From Terrabacter sp. 28 (GTDB lineage: Bacteria; Actinomycetota; Actinomycetes; Actinomycetales; Dermatophilaceae), in the NCBI GenBank assembly GCA_000955875.1, contig JYOE01000008.1:1-64000 (forward strand): 64,000 nucleotides of DNA, written 5' to 3'. Each line of letters opens with the position of its first letter. The stretch's first letter is position 1. The position numbers and the translations under genes were made by a program. Shown here piece by piece: positions 1 to 6,673 of the stretch. Below the pieces are notes generated by a model that was not told the DNA's origin, ran no database searches, and saw nothing but the letters and a program-made list of their open reading frames with translations.

Positions 1-2
1 GG

Positions 3-29
3 GTCTGTCAGACGAACGGTGTAACTGGC
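3..29. repeat. Left terminal inverted repeat of the IS256 element
   Basis: This arm matches the reverse complement of 1382-1408 at 24 of 27 positions. The innermost 15 bases (AACGGTGTAACTGGC) are identical in both arms. Confidence 0.85.
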
Positions 30-39
30 GTTTTCATGG

Positions 40-1344
40 CTAGAGGTTCTCCGCGGCCGGCATCCGGTCGGCGAAGGTGATGGCGAACGCGTTCAGGGCC
101 GGCTTCCACCGGGTCACCCATCGTGCCTGCCCGAGCCCTTTGGGGTCCAGGCTTCGCGTGACCAGGTACAGCGTCTTGAGGGCGGCCTGCTCGGTCGGGA
201 AGTGGCCCTTGGCGTTGACGGCCCGCCGGTAGCGCGCGTTCAACGACTCGATCGCGTTCGTCGAGCAGAGCACCTTGCGGATCTCCAGGTCGTAGGCCAG
301 GAACGGGGTGAACTGCTCCCATGCAGCCCGCCACAGCCTCGGGATCGCCGGGTAGGCCTTGCCCCACTTCTCCTCGAACTCCGCGAACGCCGCCCACGCC
401 GCGTCCGCGCTGGCCGCTTGATAGATCGGGCGCAGGTCCTTGGCGATGGCCTCCCAGTACTTCTTCGACGCGTACCGGAACGTGCCCCGGATCAGATGCA
501 CGATGCAGGTCTGCACGATCGCCGCGGGGAACACCGCGTTCACGCTGTCCGGCAACCCCTTCAGGCCGTCGCACACGATGAAGAACACGTCCGCCACGCC
601 CCGGTTGCGCAGCTCGGTCAGCACGCCCATCCAGAACTTCGCCGACTCCCCGCCACCGTTGCCCGGCCACAACCCGAGCACGTCACGATGGCCCTGCAGG
701 TCCACGCCGATCGCGGCATAGAACGGCTGGTTGCCGACCTGCCCGTCACGGACCTTCACCATGATCGCGTCGATGAACACCGCCGCGTACACCCGCTGCA
801 ACGGCCGCGCCGACCACGCCTGCATGTCCTCGACCACCCGGTCGGTGATCCGGGAGACGGTGTCCTTGCTGACGGACGCGCCATAGATCTCAGCGAAATG
901 CGCGCTGATCTCACCGGTGGTCAGACCGCGCGCGTACAGCGACAGCACGACCGCGTCCACGTCCGTCAGGCGCCGCTGCCGTTTCTTGACGATGACCGGC
1001 TCGAAGCTGCCCTCCCGGTCCCGGGGGACCTCGACCTGGACCGGGCCGGCGTTGTCGGTCAGGACGGTCTTCGCGCGGGTCCCGTTGCGGGAGTTGGCCC
1101 CGTTGCGGCCTTCGGCGGCGTGCTTGTCGTAGCCGACGTGCTCGGTCATCTCCTCCTCGAGGGCGGCCTCGAGGACCTGTTTCGTGATCGCCTTGAGCAG
1201 CCCGTCCGGGCCGGTCAGCTCCTCACCCCTGGCGCGAGCGGCCCTGACCAGCTCGCGCACCGCCGCGCGCTCCACCTCATCCGGGGTGAGCGTCTTCTTG
1301 CCTGCCTTCCGCAGTGGGCTCACGCCCACCAGTGTCTCGCTCAT
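40..1344 (-). CDS. IS256-family transposase (mutator type, DDE)
   Basis: The 434-residue protein has the usual length and architecture of IS256/mutator transposases. The DDE catalytic triad can be read: D192 in the FIDAIM segment, D259 in FFIVCDGLKG, and E366 in STNAIESLNARYRRAV. The family's C-x2-H signature follows the second Asp (CIVH, 280-283). The N-terminal 130 residues are basic and charged, as expected for end binding. The frame is intact from ATG to stop, so the enzyme may be active. It is the only gene of the element and would be transcribed leftwards, towards the left end. Confidence 0.93.
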   Translation of the reverse strand: MSETLVGVSPLRKAGKKTLTPDEVERAAVRELVRAARARGEELTGPDGLLKAITKQVLEAALEEEMTEHVGYDKHAAEGRNGANSRNGTRAKTVLTDNAGPVQVEVPRDREGSFEPVIVKKRQRRLTDVDAVVLSLYARGLTTGEISAHFAEIYGASVSKDTVSRITDRVVEDMQAWSARPLQRVYAAVFIDAIMVKVRDGQVGNQPFYAAIGVDLQGHRDVLGLWPGNGGGESAKFWMGVLTELRNRGVADVFFIVCDGLKGLPDSVNAVFPAAIVQTCIVHLIRGTFRYASKKYWEAIAKDLRPIYQAASADAAWAAFAEFEEKWGKAYPAIPRLWRAAWEQFTPFLAYDLEIRKVLCSTNAIESLNARYRRAVNAKGHFPTEQAALKTLYLVTRSLDPKGLGQARWVTRWKPALNAFAITFADRMPAAENL

Positions 1345-1381
1345 CGGGCGACCCTTCCCGCTGACCAGGTCAGCGCGTTGG

Positions 1382-1408
1382 GCCAGTTACACCGTTAGTC
1401 GGACAGTC
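1382..1408. repeat. Right terminal inverted repeat of the IS256 element
   Basis: Its reverse complement matches 3-29 with three mismatches. It lies 37 bases upstream of the transposase start. Confidence 0.85.
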
Positions 1409-1450
1409 TCTCGCTCTCTCGATGGTGAGAGGGGTGCACGTCGGGACACA

Positions 1451-1483
1451 ACAAAGCCCCCGGCCGATGGCCGGGGGCTTTGT
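1451..1483 (-). terminator. Rho-independent terminator of the cold-shock gene
   Basis: A perfect 15-bp GC-rich stem (1451-1465 with 1469-1483) closes a GAT loop, 50 bases beyond the cold-shock stop codon. It would also shield that gene from the insertion sequence. Confidence 0.85.
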
Positions 1484-1532
1484 CACAAACGACTGAGGTT
1501 GGGTGTCGCTCGTTGCTGTTGATCTCGTGTGA

Positions 1533-1736
1533 TCAGAGCGGGCGAACTGCGTCGGCCTGCGGGCCCTTCGGACCCTGCGTGACCTCGAACTCGACTCGCT
1601 GTGCCTCGTCCAGCGAACGGTAGCCGTTCGACTGGATGGCCGAGTAGTGGACGAAAACGTCGGGGCCGCCGCCGTCCTGGGCGATGAAACCAAAGCCCTT
1701 CTCAGCGTTGAACCACTTGACGGTTCCCTGTGCCAT
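1533..1736 (-). CDS. cspA: CspA-family cold-shock protein
   Basis: This 67-residue protein is a single cold-shock (OB-fold) domain that binds single-stranded RNA and DNA and acts as an RNA chaperone. RNP1 (KGFGFI) and RNP2 (VFVHY) are both present, and the start [10 protein letters not shown] is canonical. A ribosome-binding site (GGAAGAG) lies about 8 bases upstream. The frame stays open further upstream, but family length and the RBS fix the start here. The 227 bases up to the next gene would hold the promoter and the long 5' leader usual for csp genes. I see no other gene there. A strong terminator follows. Confidence 0.95.
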   Translation of the reverse strand: MAQGTVKWFNAEKGFGFIAQDGGGPDVFVHYSAIQSNGYRSLDEAQRVEFEVTQGPKGPQADAVRPL

Positions 1737-1963
1737 ACCGGTAACTCTTCCTTCTTTAGCGTATGGGACGACGCACCTCGCGCATCCCAAGCTGCCGCTT
1801 TGACTCCACTCGACGGGCGAACCCACCGATGCCGACAAAGAAATCCCGTCACCGTTGCGGATGACGGGCACCTGCTCGACTACGAGGAACTGCAACTGCA
1901 ACCGCGACGAACCTAGCAGAATACCGGCCGGTCGGCCTGCCCGACCGAATGCTTTTTGCCAGT

Positions 1964-2986
1964 TCACTGCCCGTTCGACGGACCACCCGTGTCCGGCCCG
2001 TCCACGGCGACCTGACGGATGCCTCGCAGGGCCACCCGCTGGGGCCGGTCACCACGGATCGTGGCGACCATGTCGACCACCCGTCGCGTGGCCCGCACGT
2101 CGTGCGCGCGGAACACGGTGGCGCCGAGCCAGGCCGCGACCGCCGTGGCCGCGAGCGAGCCCTCGAGCCGCTCCTCGGCCGGCAGGTCGAGGGCCTCACC
2201 GACGAAGTCCTTGCGCGACATCGCCTGCAGCACAGGGTAGTTCAGCGCGACGACGTCGGCGGTGTGTCGCAGGACCTCGAGGGAGTGCGCTGTCGTCTTG
2301 CCGAAGTCGAGGGTCGGGTCGACGAGGATGCGCTCCCTGGGTATGCCGGCGCGCTCGGCCTCGTGGGCACCTGCGGCGAGGGTGCGCACGACGTCCCGCA
2401 CGACGTCGAGCGGGTCGTCGCCGTACGTGACGTCGACGGGGTCGGTGCGCGGGGGAAGCCCGCCGGTATGTGAGATGACGTAGCCGGCACCGATGGCCGA
2501 TGCGACGTGCACGAGGTCGCGGTCGTGGCCGGCCCAGGTGTCGTTGACGAGGTCGACCGCCCCTTCGGCCTCGCGCGCCACCTCCGAGCGCCACGTGTCG
2601 AGGCTGAGGATGACGTCGGGATAGGCGTCGCGCGCCCACTGGAGGAACGGCACGACCCGACGCGTCTCCTCGTCGGCATCGACGACCTCGCCCTCCTGGC
2701 CGGCTCGCACGCCACCGACGTCGACGAGGTCGGCACCGAGCTCGGCGGCGCGCCCGAGGGCCTCCTTCGCGGACTCGAGGTCGGCGTGCCTGTTGCCGCT
2801 GAAGAAGGAGTCGCGGGTGCGGTTGACGATGGCCATGACGGCTGGCGAGGAGGCGTCGAATCGCTTGCCTCGCAGGACGAGAGGGCGTGCCGACGGCAGG
2901 CGCAAGGGCCGCAGGCTGTCGAGGATCTCGGCGGTGGTGGGCCCGTGATCCGGGTCGGGATGTCTCGTCACACTGTCGTATCTCAC
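1964..2986 (-). CDS. folP2: Dihydropteroate synthase-like protein, FolP2 type
   Basis: The protein of about 340 residues has the pterin-binding TIM-barrel fold of dihydropteroate synthases. It shows the family motifs [12 protein letters not shown] near the start, [23 protein letters not shown] and FRAHDV. The pattern is closest to the actinobacterial second paralogue FolP2, and mycobacterial FolP2 has been reported to lack sulfonamide-sensitive DHPS activity, so a folate role should not be assumed. I chose the GTG at 2986 because GAAGGA lies 4-5 bases before it. A TTG four codons upstream would place that RBS inside the gene. It is divergent from the small ORF at 3195. Confidence 0.85.
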   Translation of the reverse strand: MRYDSVTRHPDPDHGPTTAEILDSLRPLRLPSARPLVLRGKRFDASSPAVMAIVNRTRDSFFSGNRHADLESAKEALGRAAELGADLVDVGGVRAGQEGEVVDADEETRRVVPFLQWARDAYPDVILSLDTWRSEVAREAEGAVDLVNDTWAGHDRDLVHVASAIGAGYVISHTGGLPPRTDPVDVTYGDDPLDVVRDVVRTLAAGAHEAERAGIPRERILVDPTLDFGKTTAHSLEVLRHTADVVALNYPVLQAMSRKDFVGEALDLPAEERLEGSLAATAVAAWLGATVFRAHDVRATRRVVDMVATIRGDRPQRVALRGIRQVAVDGPDTGGPSNGQ

Positions 2987-3011
2987 GCGGTCCTTCAAAG
3001 GTCAACGGTGG

Positions 3012-3041
3012 TTAGGGGCATGGTTGCGCAACTGTTATGAT
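3012..3041 (+). promoter_or_regulatory. Putative promoter of the 3195-3305 transcript
   Basis: An extended -10 (TGTTATGAT, hexamer 3036-3041) is preceded by TTAGGG 18 bases upstream. It would start an RNA near 3048, reading away from folP2. Confidence 0.45.
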
Positions 3042-3047
3042 TGGTAG

Positions 3048-3190
3048 GCAGACGTCATCCACGGCCCGGCCATGCTCCCGGTCGGGCCGCGGATGGTCTG
3101 TCGGTCCTGATCGTCCCGCAATGACGGTCGACCACCGAGCCCCCAACGACGCGTCGGACGGGGGCTTTGCCATCCAAGGAAACTGAATAC
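3048..3190 (+). other. Structured 5' leader ahead of a 36-codon ORF
   Basis: Two strong hairpins occupy this stretch. The first (3049-3100) pairs CAGAC with GTCTG and an 11-base arm at 3058-3068 with 3083-3093, with one mismatch. The second (3138-3166) pairs AGCCCCC with GGGGGCT around the palindrome CGACGCGTCG. The second hairpin ends in a short T run and sits just before a possible RBS (AAGGA, 3176-3180). This layout suits an attenuator or ligand-sensing leader, but I recognise no known riboswitch class. Confidence 0.4.
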
Positions 3191-3194
3191 AGAG

Positions 3195-3305
3195 ATGTCG
3201 TACATCGTGTCGTTCTTCGCGGCCATGAACCGTCCGCCCACAGGGATCCCGGTCGGTCAGTACAACTCCAGCACGACGTTCGAGGAGCGCCTCGGACTGC
3301 TCTGA
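3195..3305 (+). CDS. Putative 36-residue small protein, unknown function
   Basis: The ORF begins MSYIVSFFAAMNRPPTG and ends TTFEERLGLL. It has an ATG start with AAGGA about 14 bases upstream, a longer spacing than normal. The N-terminal dozen residues are hydrophobic and the rest polar. An intrinsic terminator with a T run follows at 3357, and a promoter-like sequence and structured leader precede it, so the unit looks like an independent transcript. I do not recognise the protein. Codon use agrees with the genome, but the length makes this weak evidence. Confidence 0.4.
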   Translation: MSYIVSFFAAMNRPPTGIPVGQYNSSTTFEERLGLL

Positions 3306-3356
3306 CAACGCGTGCACCGCTCGCAACCGGCCCGGCCGGCTCGAGCACCCGAGAAC

Positions 3357-3387
3357 AAAAGGTCTCCGGCTCCCCGGGGGCCTTTTT
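3357..3387 (+). terminator. Rho-independent terminator after the small ORF
   Basis: AAAAGG pairs with CCTTTT, and the stem continues inwards through two G-U pairs to CCGG. The downstream side ends in TTTTT. It lies 52 bases after the stop at 3305. Confidence 0.7.
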
Positions 3388-3527
3388 CATGTCCGGCGTC
3401 GGAACGGCGGCCACCCGCGCTTCCGGTGGCGCGCCCCCGACCCGGACGGTTGGATCAGCACACCGGGCCGGTCCGGCCCGGGCTTCGGTCGGCGCTGGTG
3501 CCGGCCACGAGAGACAGGGGACCCACC

Positions 3528-4013
3528 ATGCGCGCTCGACTCGGCACCGTGCTCGGCCTCACCGCCGGCATCCTGCTCGCCGCGACCTCACAGCCGGCCG
3601 CAGCCAGTGCCGGCGGATCAGCGGGCAGGCCCGCCACCACCGCCCAGCCGACGCGGTCCGGCACCGTCGTCGACGCCGAGGGACGCACCGTCGGGGGCTG
3701 GGTCGAGCTCGGCCCGTCGTCCGACCAGGCGGCGTCCGTGTCGGCGTACATGTCGGCGTCCGACGCGCCGGCCGCGTCGTCGGGCCGTCAGGACGTCGGC
3801 GGCGGCGTGTGGACCTACGGCTCCTACGACGAGAACGGCCAGAAGCACTGCTGGTCGAAGTACTACAACACCAGCTACTACCACTCGGCGACCGCCGTCA
3901 TGACGAGCAGCAAGAAGGTGTACGCGTGGCAGTTCGACTACGCCGACGCGCACATCTCGGAGTCCATCCAGATCGGCGCGCTGTGCAAGGTGTACTGGGC
4001 GACCTACCCGTGA
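3528..4013 (+). CDS. Secreted lactococcin 972-family bacteriocin-like protein
   Basis: This 161-residue protein begins with a Sec signal peptide (basic MRARLG, hydrophobic core, cleavage near AAASA at about 27). A low-complexity linker follows to about residue 88. The C-terminal 70 residues carry the lactococcin 972 pattern: GGGVWTYG at 91-98, a Ser-Tyr-Tyr segment, YHSATAV at 118-124, and an aromatic end (YWATY). Lactococcin 972 itself blocks septum formation by binding lipid II; whether this relative kills cells is unknown. Cys108 and Cys153 could form a disulfide. AGACAGGGGA precedes the ATG. The stop overlaps the GTG start of a membrane protein, suggesting coupled synthesis. Confidence 0.72.
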   Translation: MRARLGTVLGLTAGILLAATSQPAAASAGGSAGRPATTAQPTRSGTVVDAEGRTVGGWVELGPSSDQAASVSAYMSASDAPAASSGRQDVGGGVWTYGSYDENGQKHCWSKYYNTSYYHSATAVMTSSKKVYAWQFDYADAHISESIQIGALCKVYWATYP

Positions 4014-4615
4014 CCCGGAGGATCGCCGTCGGGTCGCTGGTCGCCGCCGTCGCGCTGGGAGCCGGGTCGGTCGTCCTCGGCGCGCTCGCGTCCGGCTACG
4101 GCCCGCTCTCGCTGCGTCCCGACCCGGGCGTGGTGTGGCTCCGCTACGTCAGCGGATGGCTCGGAGCGGCGTGGGCGTGGGGCCTGCTCGGGATGGCTCT
4201 CGGCTGGGTCGCCACCCGTTTCGTCCCGGCAGTACTGGCGGCGTCGGCAGGGCTGCTCGTGGCCGTGGTCTCCTACTACGTCGCCAAGTCAGCCGTCGGA
4301 GTCACGTCCGGCGTGGACTGGAACGCCACCCGCTTCTGGTGCGTGGCCGCGCTCGTCACGGGACCGGCCCTCGGACTCGTCGGCCACGTGGCCCGGCGGC
4401 CGCGGTGGGTTGCGCTACCGGCCGCCCTGGTCGGCCCCGCCCTGATGGTCATGGACGTGCGTCGCAGCGCGGCAGGGCCGTCCCGACCCGGCGCCGACCT
4501 CGTCGTCCTCGCTGCCGCGGCCGCCCTGGCCACTGCCCTGGTGGCGCGGGTCGCGCTGGCCGGCAGCCGACCCGATGGCGGAGGGCGTGGGATTCGAACC
4601 CACGATGGGCTATGA
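4010..4615 (+). CDS. Polytopic membrane protein coupled to the bacteriocin-like gene
   Basis: The gene starts with GTG overlapping the upstream stop (GTGA). It encodes about 201 residues with roughly six hydrophobic segments, for example around 6-26, 45-65, 68-90, 105-125, 130-145 and 165-185. It is much smaller than the MacB-like permease of classical lactococcin 972 loci. An immunity or export role is inference from position only. Its last 13 or so codons run antisense into the 3' end of tRNA-Ser, giving the tail GGRGIRTHDGL, a peptide that arises whenever a reading frame runs into a tRNA. The natural C-terminus may therefore have been lost. Confidence 0.6.
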   Translation: MTRRIAVGSLVAAVALGAGSVVLGALASGYGPLSLRPDPGVVWLRYVSGWLGAAWAWGLLGMALGWVATRFVPAVLAASAGLLVAVVSYYVAKSAVGVTSGVDWNATRFWCVAALVTGPALGLVGHVARRPRWVALPAALVGPALMVMDVRRSAAGPSRPGADLVVLAAAAALATALVARVALAGSRPDGGGRGIRTHDGL

Positions 4616-4666
4616 ACCCATAGCGGTTTTCAAGACCGCCGCACTAGGCCACTATGCGAGCCCTCC
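4576..4666 (-). tRNA. tRNA-Ser(UGA)
   Basis: The 91-nt gene folds into a complete cloverleaf with a GGAGGG/CCCTCC acceptor stem, a long class II variable arm and anticodon loop CTTGAAA (anticodon TGA, reading UCA). CCA is encoded. Its 3' end overlaps the antisense end of the upstream membrane-protein frame. Confidence 0.95.
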
Positions 4667-4714
4667 AGTGTCCGCGGAAGTCTAGCCGCGCCGCCCGCAC
4701 GCGTCCGAATCGAC

Positions 4715-5443
4715 TCAGATGTACATCGCCGGGTCGAGCCATTGGTTGGCGGCGTCGCGCTTCGGGAAGCGCAGCACCGCCGGCACACCGGTCGCCACCG
4801 CCCCGTTGGGCACGTCCTTGACCACGACCGAGTTGGCCCCGATCTGGGCGTCGTCGCCGACGAGCACCGGGCCGAGCACGCGGGCCCCGGCGCCGATGGT
4901 CACGCGGTTGCCCACCGTCGGGTGACGCTTGACGTGCTCCATGGAGCGGCCGCCCAGCGTGACGCCGTGGTAGAGCATGACGTCGTCGCCCACCTCGGCG
5001 GTCTCGCCGATGACGACGCCCATGCCGTGGTCGATGAAGAAGCGGCGGCCGAGGCGAGCCGCGGGGTGGATCTCGACGCCGGTCACCGAGCGCGCGAACG
5101 TCGCGAGCACGCGAGCCGGGAGCCGACCGCCGGGCCGCTTCCACAGCTCGTGGATGCCCCGGTGCGCCCAGATCGCGTGCAGCCCGGGCGAGGTCAGGAC
5201 CACCTCGAGCCGCGAGTTCGCGGCGGGGTCGCGGGCGATCGCTCCGTCGACGTCCTCGACGAAGCGGTCGGCGAGCTTGCGCACGAGACCGAGCGGGCCG
5301 GCATACGTCGGCTGCTCGGCCGCGGGCGCGACGGACGCCGCCGGCGCGACGGCAGGGACGGGGGCGCCACCCTCACCACGCACGAGCGTCAGGGGCGGCT
5401 CGGCCGGCCTGGGCTTGCGGTCGATCTGGGGTGCAGTGCTCAT
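4715..5443 (-). CDS. cysE: Serine O-acetyltransferase
   Basis: CysE acetylates L-serine to O-acetylserine, the substrate of the CysK encoded just upstream. The C-terminal half is a left-handed beta-helix of hexapeptide repeats. The catalytic segment [20 protein letters not shown] and the [11 protein letters not shown] strand are intact. The protein of 242 residues has an unusual Pro/Ala-rich N-terminal extension of about 45 residues. A strong RBS (AAGGAGA) precedes the ATG. Only 47 bases separate it from cysK on the same strand, so the two form a cysteine biosynthesis operon. Confidence 0.93.
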   Translation of the reverse strand: MSTAPQIDRKPRPAEPPLTLVRGEGGAPVPAVAPAASVAPAAEQPTYAGPLGLVRKLADRFVEDVDGAIARDPAANSRLEVVLTSPGLHAIWAHRGIHELWKRPGGRLPARVLATFARSVTGVEIHPAARLGRRFFIDHGMGVVIGETAEVGDDVMLYHGVTLGGRSMEHVKRHPTVGNRVTIGAGARVLGPVLVGDDAQIGANSVVVKDVPNGAVATGVPAVLRFPKRDAANQWLDPAMYI

Positions 5444-5490
5444 GCACGTCTCCTTGGTGGCGCTGCGGGTGATGCGTGGTGCGGCCTGCG

Positions 5491-6420
5491 TCAGTCGACG
5501 AGGCCCTCGAAGAGGACGGTTGACAGGTAGCGCTCACCGAACGACGGGATGATGACGACGATCGTCTTGCCCTTGTTCTCGGGACGCTGGGCGACCTGGA
5601 CGGCCGCGGCGATGGCGGCACCCGAGCTGATGCCGACGAGCAGGCCCTCCTCGGTGGCCGCGCGGCGCGCCCACTTCACGGCGGTGTCGGCGTTGACGTC
5701 GATGACCTCGTCGTAGATCGAGGTGTCGAGGATCTCGGGGACGAAGTTGGCGCCGATGCCCTGGATCTTGTGCGGTCCGGGCTGCCCGCCGTTGAGGATG
5801 GCGGACTCCTCGGGCTCGACGGCGATGATCTTCACGTCGGGCTTGCGCGACTTGAGCACCTGGCCGACGCCGGTGATGGTGCCGCCCGTGCCGATGCCGG
5901 CGACGACGATATCGACCTCGCCGTCGGTGTCCTTCCAGATCTCCTCGGCCGTGGTCTTGCGGTGGATCTCGGGGTTGGCCTCGTTGGCGAACTGGCGAGC
6001 GAGCACCCCACCGCGCTCGGCGGCGATCTCGTCGGCCTTGGCGACGGCGCCCTTCATGCCGGTCGCCGGGTCGGTGAGGACGAGCTCGGCGCCGAAGGCG
6101 CGCAGCAGCGCGCGACGCTCCTTGCTCATCGACTCGGGCATCGTCAGCACGACCTTGTAGCCGCGGGCCGCGCCGACCATGGCCAGCGCGATGCCGGTGT
6201 TGCCGGAGGTGGCCTCGACGATGGTGCCGCCGGGCTTCAGCTGGCCGCTGGCCTCGGCCGCGTCGACGATGGAGACGCCGATGCGGTCCTTGACCGAGTT
6301 GGCCGGGTTGTAGAACTCCAGCTTCGCGGCGACCGTCGCCTCGGCTCCGTCGGTGACCTTGTTGAGGCGCACGAGCGGCGTGTTCCCGATGAGCTTGGTG
6401 ACGTCGTCGTAGATCGGCAT
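5491..6420 (-). CDS. cysK: Cysteine synthase A (O-acetylserine sulfhydrylase)
   Basis: This 309-residue PLP enzyme makes cysteine from O-acetylserine and sulfide. The PLP lysine lies in [11 protein letters not shown]. The substrate loop [12 protein letters not shown] and the phosphate-binding [10 protein letters not shown] loop are present, as is the C-terminal SSGAA motif. I placed the start at [17 protein letters not shown], the usual N-terminus, with AAAGGG about 8 bases upstream; longer frames upstream lack family similarity. It is first gene of the cysK-cysE operon. Confidence 0.95.
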   Translation of the reverse strand: MPIYDDVTKLIGNTPLVRLNKVTDGAEATVAAKLEFYNPANSVKDRIGVSIVDAAEASGQLKPGGTIVEATSGNTGIALAMVGAARGYKVVLTMPESMSKERRALLRAFGAELVLTDPATGMKGAVAKADEIAAERGGVLARQFANEANPEIHRKTTAEEIWKDTDGEVDIVVAGIGTGGTITGVGQVLKSRKPDVKIIAVEPEESAILNGGQPGPHKIQGIGANFVPEILDTSIYDEVIDVNADTAVKWARRAATEEGLLVGISSGAAIAAAVQVAQRPENKGKTIVVIIPSFGERYLSTVLFEGLVD

Positions 6421-6498
6421 TGCGGGGCCCTTTCGGCTGGGTGTGGCTGGATGGGGCGGACACTCGTTCGGCCCGGTTGCCAGCGACAACCGAGTCCT

Positions 6499-6536
6499 CG
6501 TTATGCATATTCCAACACACGGTTATCGATTGCCAA
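6499..6536 (-). promoter_or_regulatory. Possible cysK promoter region
   Basis: This is an unusually AT-rich patch between cysK and the divergent oxidoreductase gene. Read on the minus strand it holds TTGGCA (6536-6531), followed 18 bases later by GAATAT as a weak -10. The direct repeats CGTTATGC and GGTTATCG flank the patch and could be regulator half-sites. Confidence 0.35.
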
Positions 6537-6636
6537 GGGGACGACCATGATCCGGGCGGATCCGCACCCCGCCGCCGTAGGCCGCGGGCGCCCTCTCGGA
6601 CGGGACGAGCGTCACGGCGCGACGGGCGTCACATTC

Positions 6637-6666
6637 ACTAAGCGCTTGCTAACTCGTCAGTAGACT
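6637..6666 (+). promoter_or_regulatory. KstR2-like operator and -10 of the Fe-S oxidoreductase gene
   Basis: ACTAAGCGCTTGCT (6637-6650) fits the published mycobacterial KstR2 palindrome AnCAAGnnCTTGnT with one mismatch. A -10-like TAGACT (6661-6666) ends seven bases before the ATG, and no RBS is visible, so the mRNA may be leaderless. A TetR-type acyl-CoA-responsive regulator is the natural candidate, but none is encoded in this window. Confidence 0.45.
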
Positions 6667-6673
6667 CGCCGCC

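Larger units (their letters stand above)
3..1408 (-). mobile_element. IS256-family insertion sequence, apparently complete
   Basis: A single transposase gene is enclosed by two imperfect 27-bp terminal inverted repeats (3-29 and 1382-1408, 24 of 27 positions matching). The size of about 1.4 kb and the one-gene layout are standard for IS256. The left end lies two or three bases from the window edge, so the target-site duplication cannot be checked. The right end lies about 40 bases beyond the terminator of the cold-shock gene, so the insertion probably damaged nothing on that side. Confidence 0.9.

Noticed and set aside
1..1420. Target-site duplication of the IS element
   Set aside because: Only two bases lie left of the left terminal repeat in this window, so no duplication can be shown.
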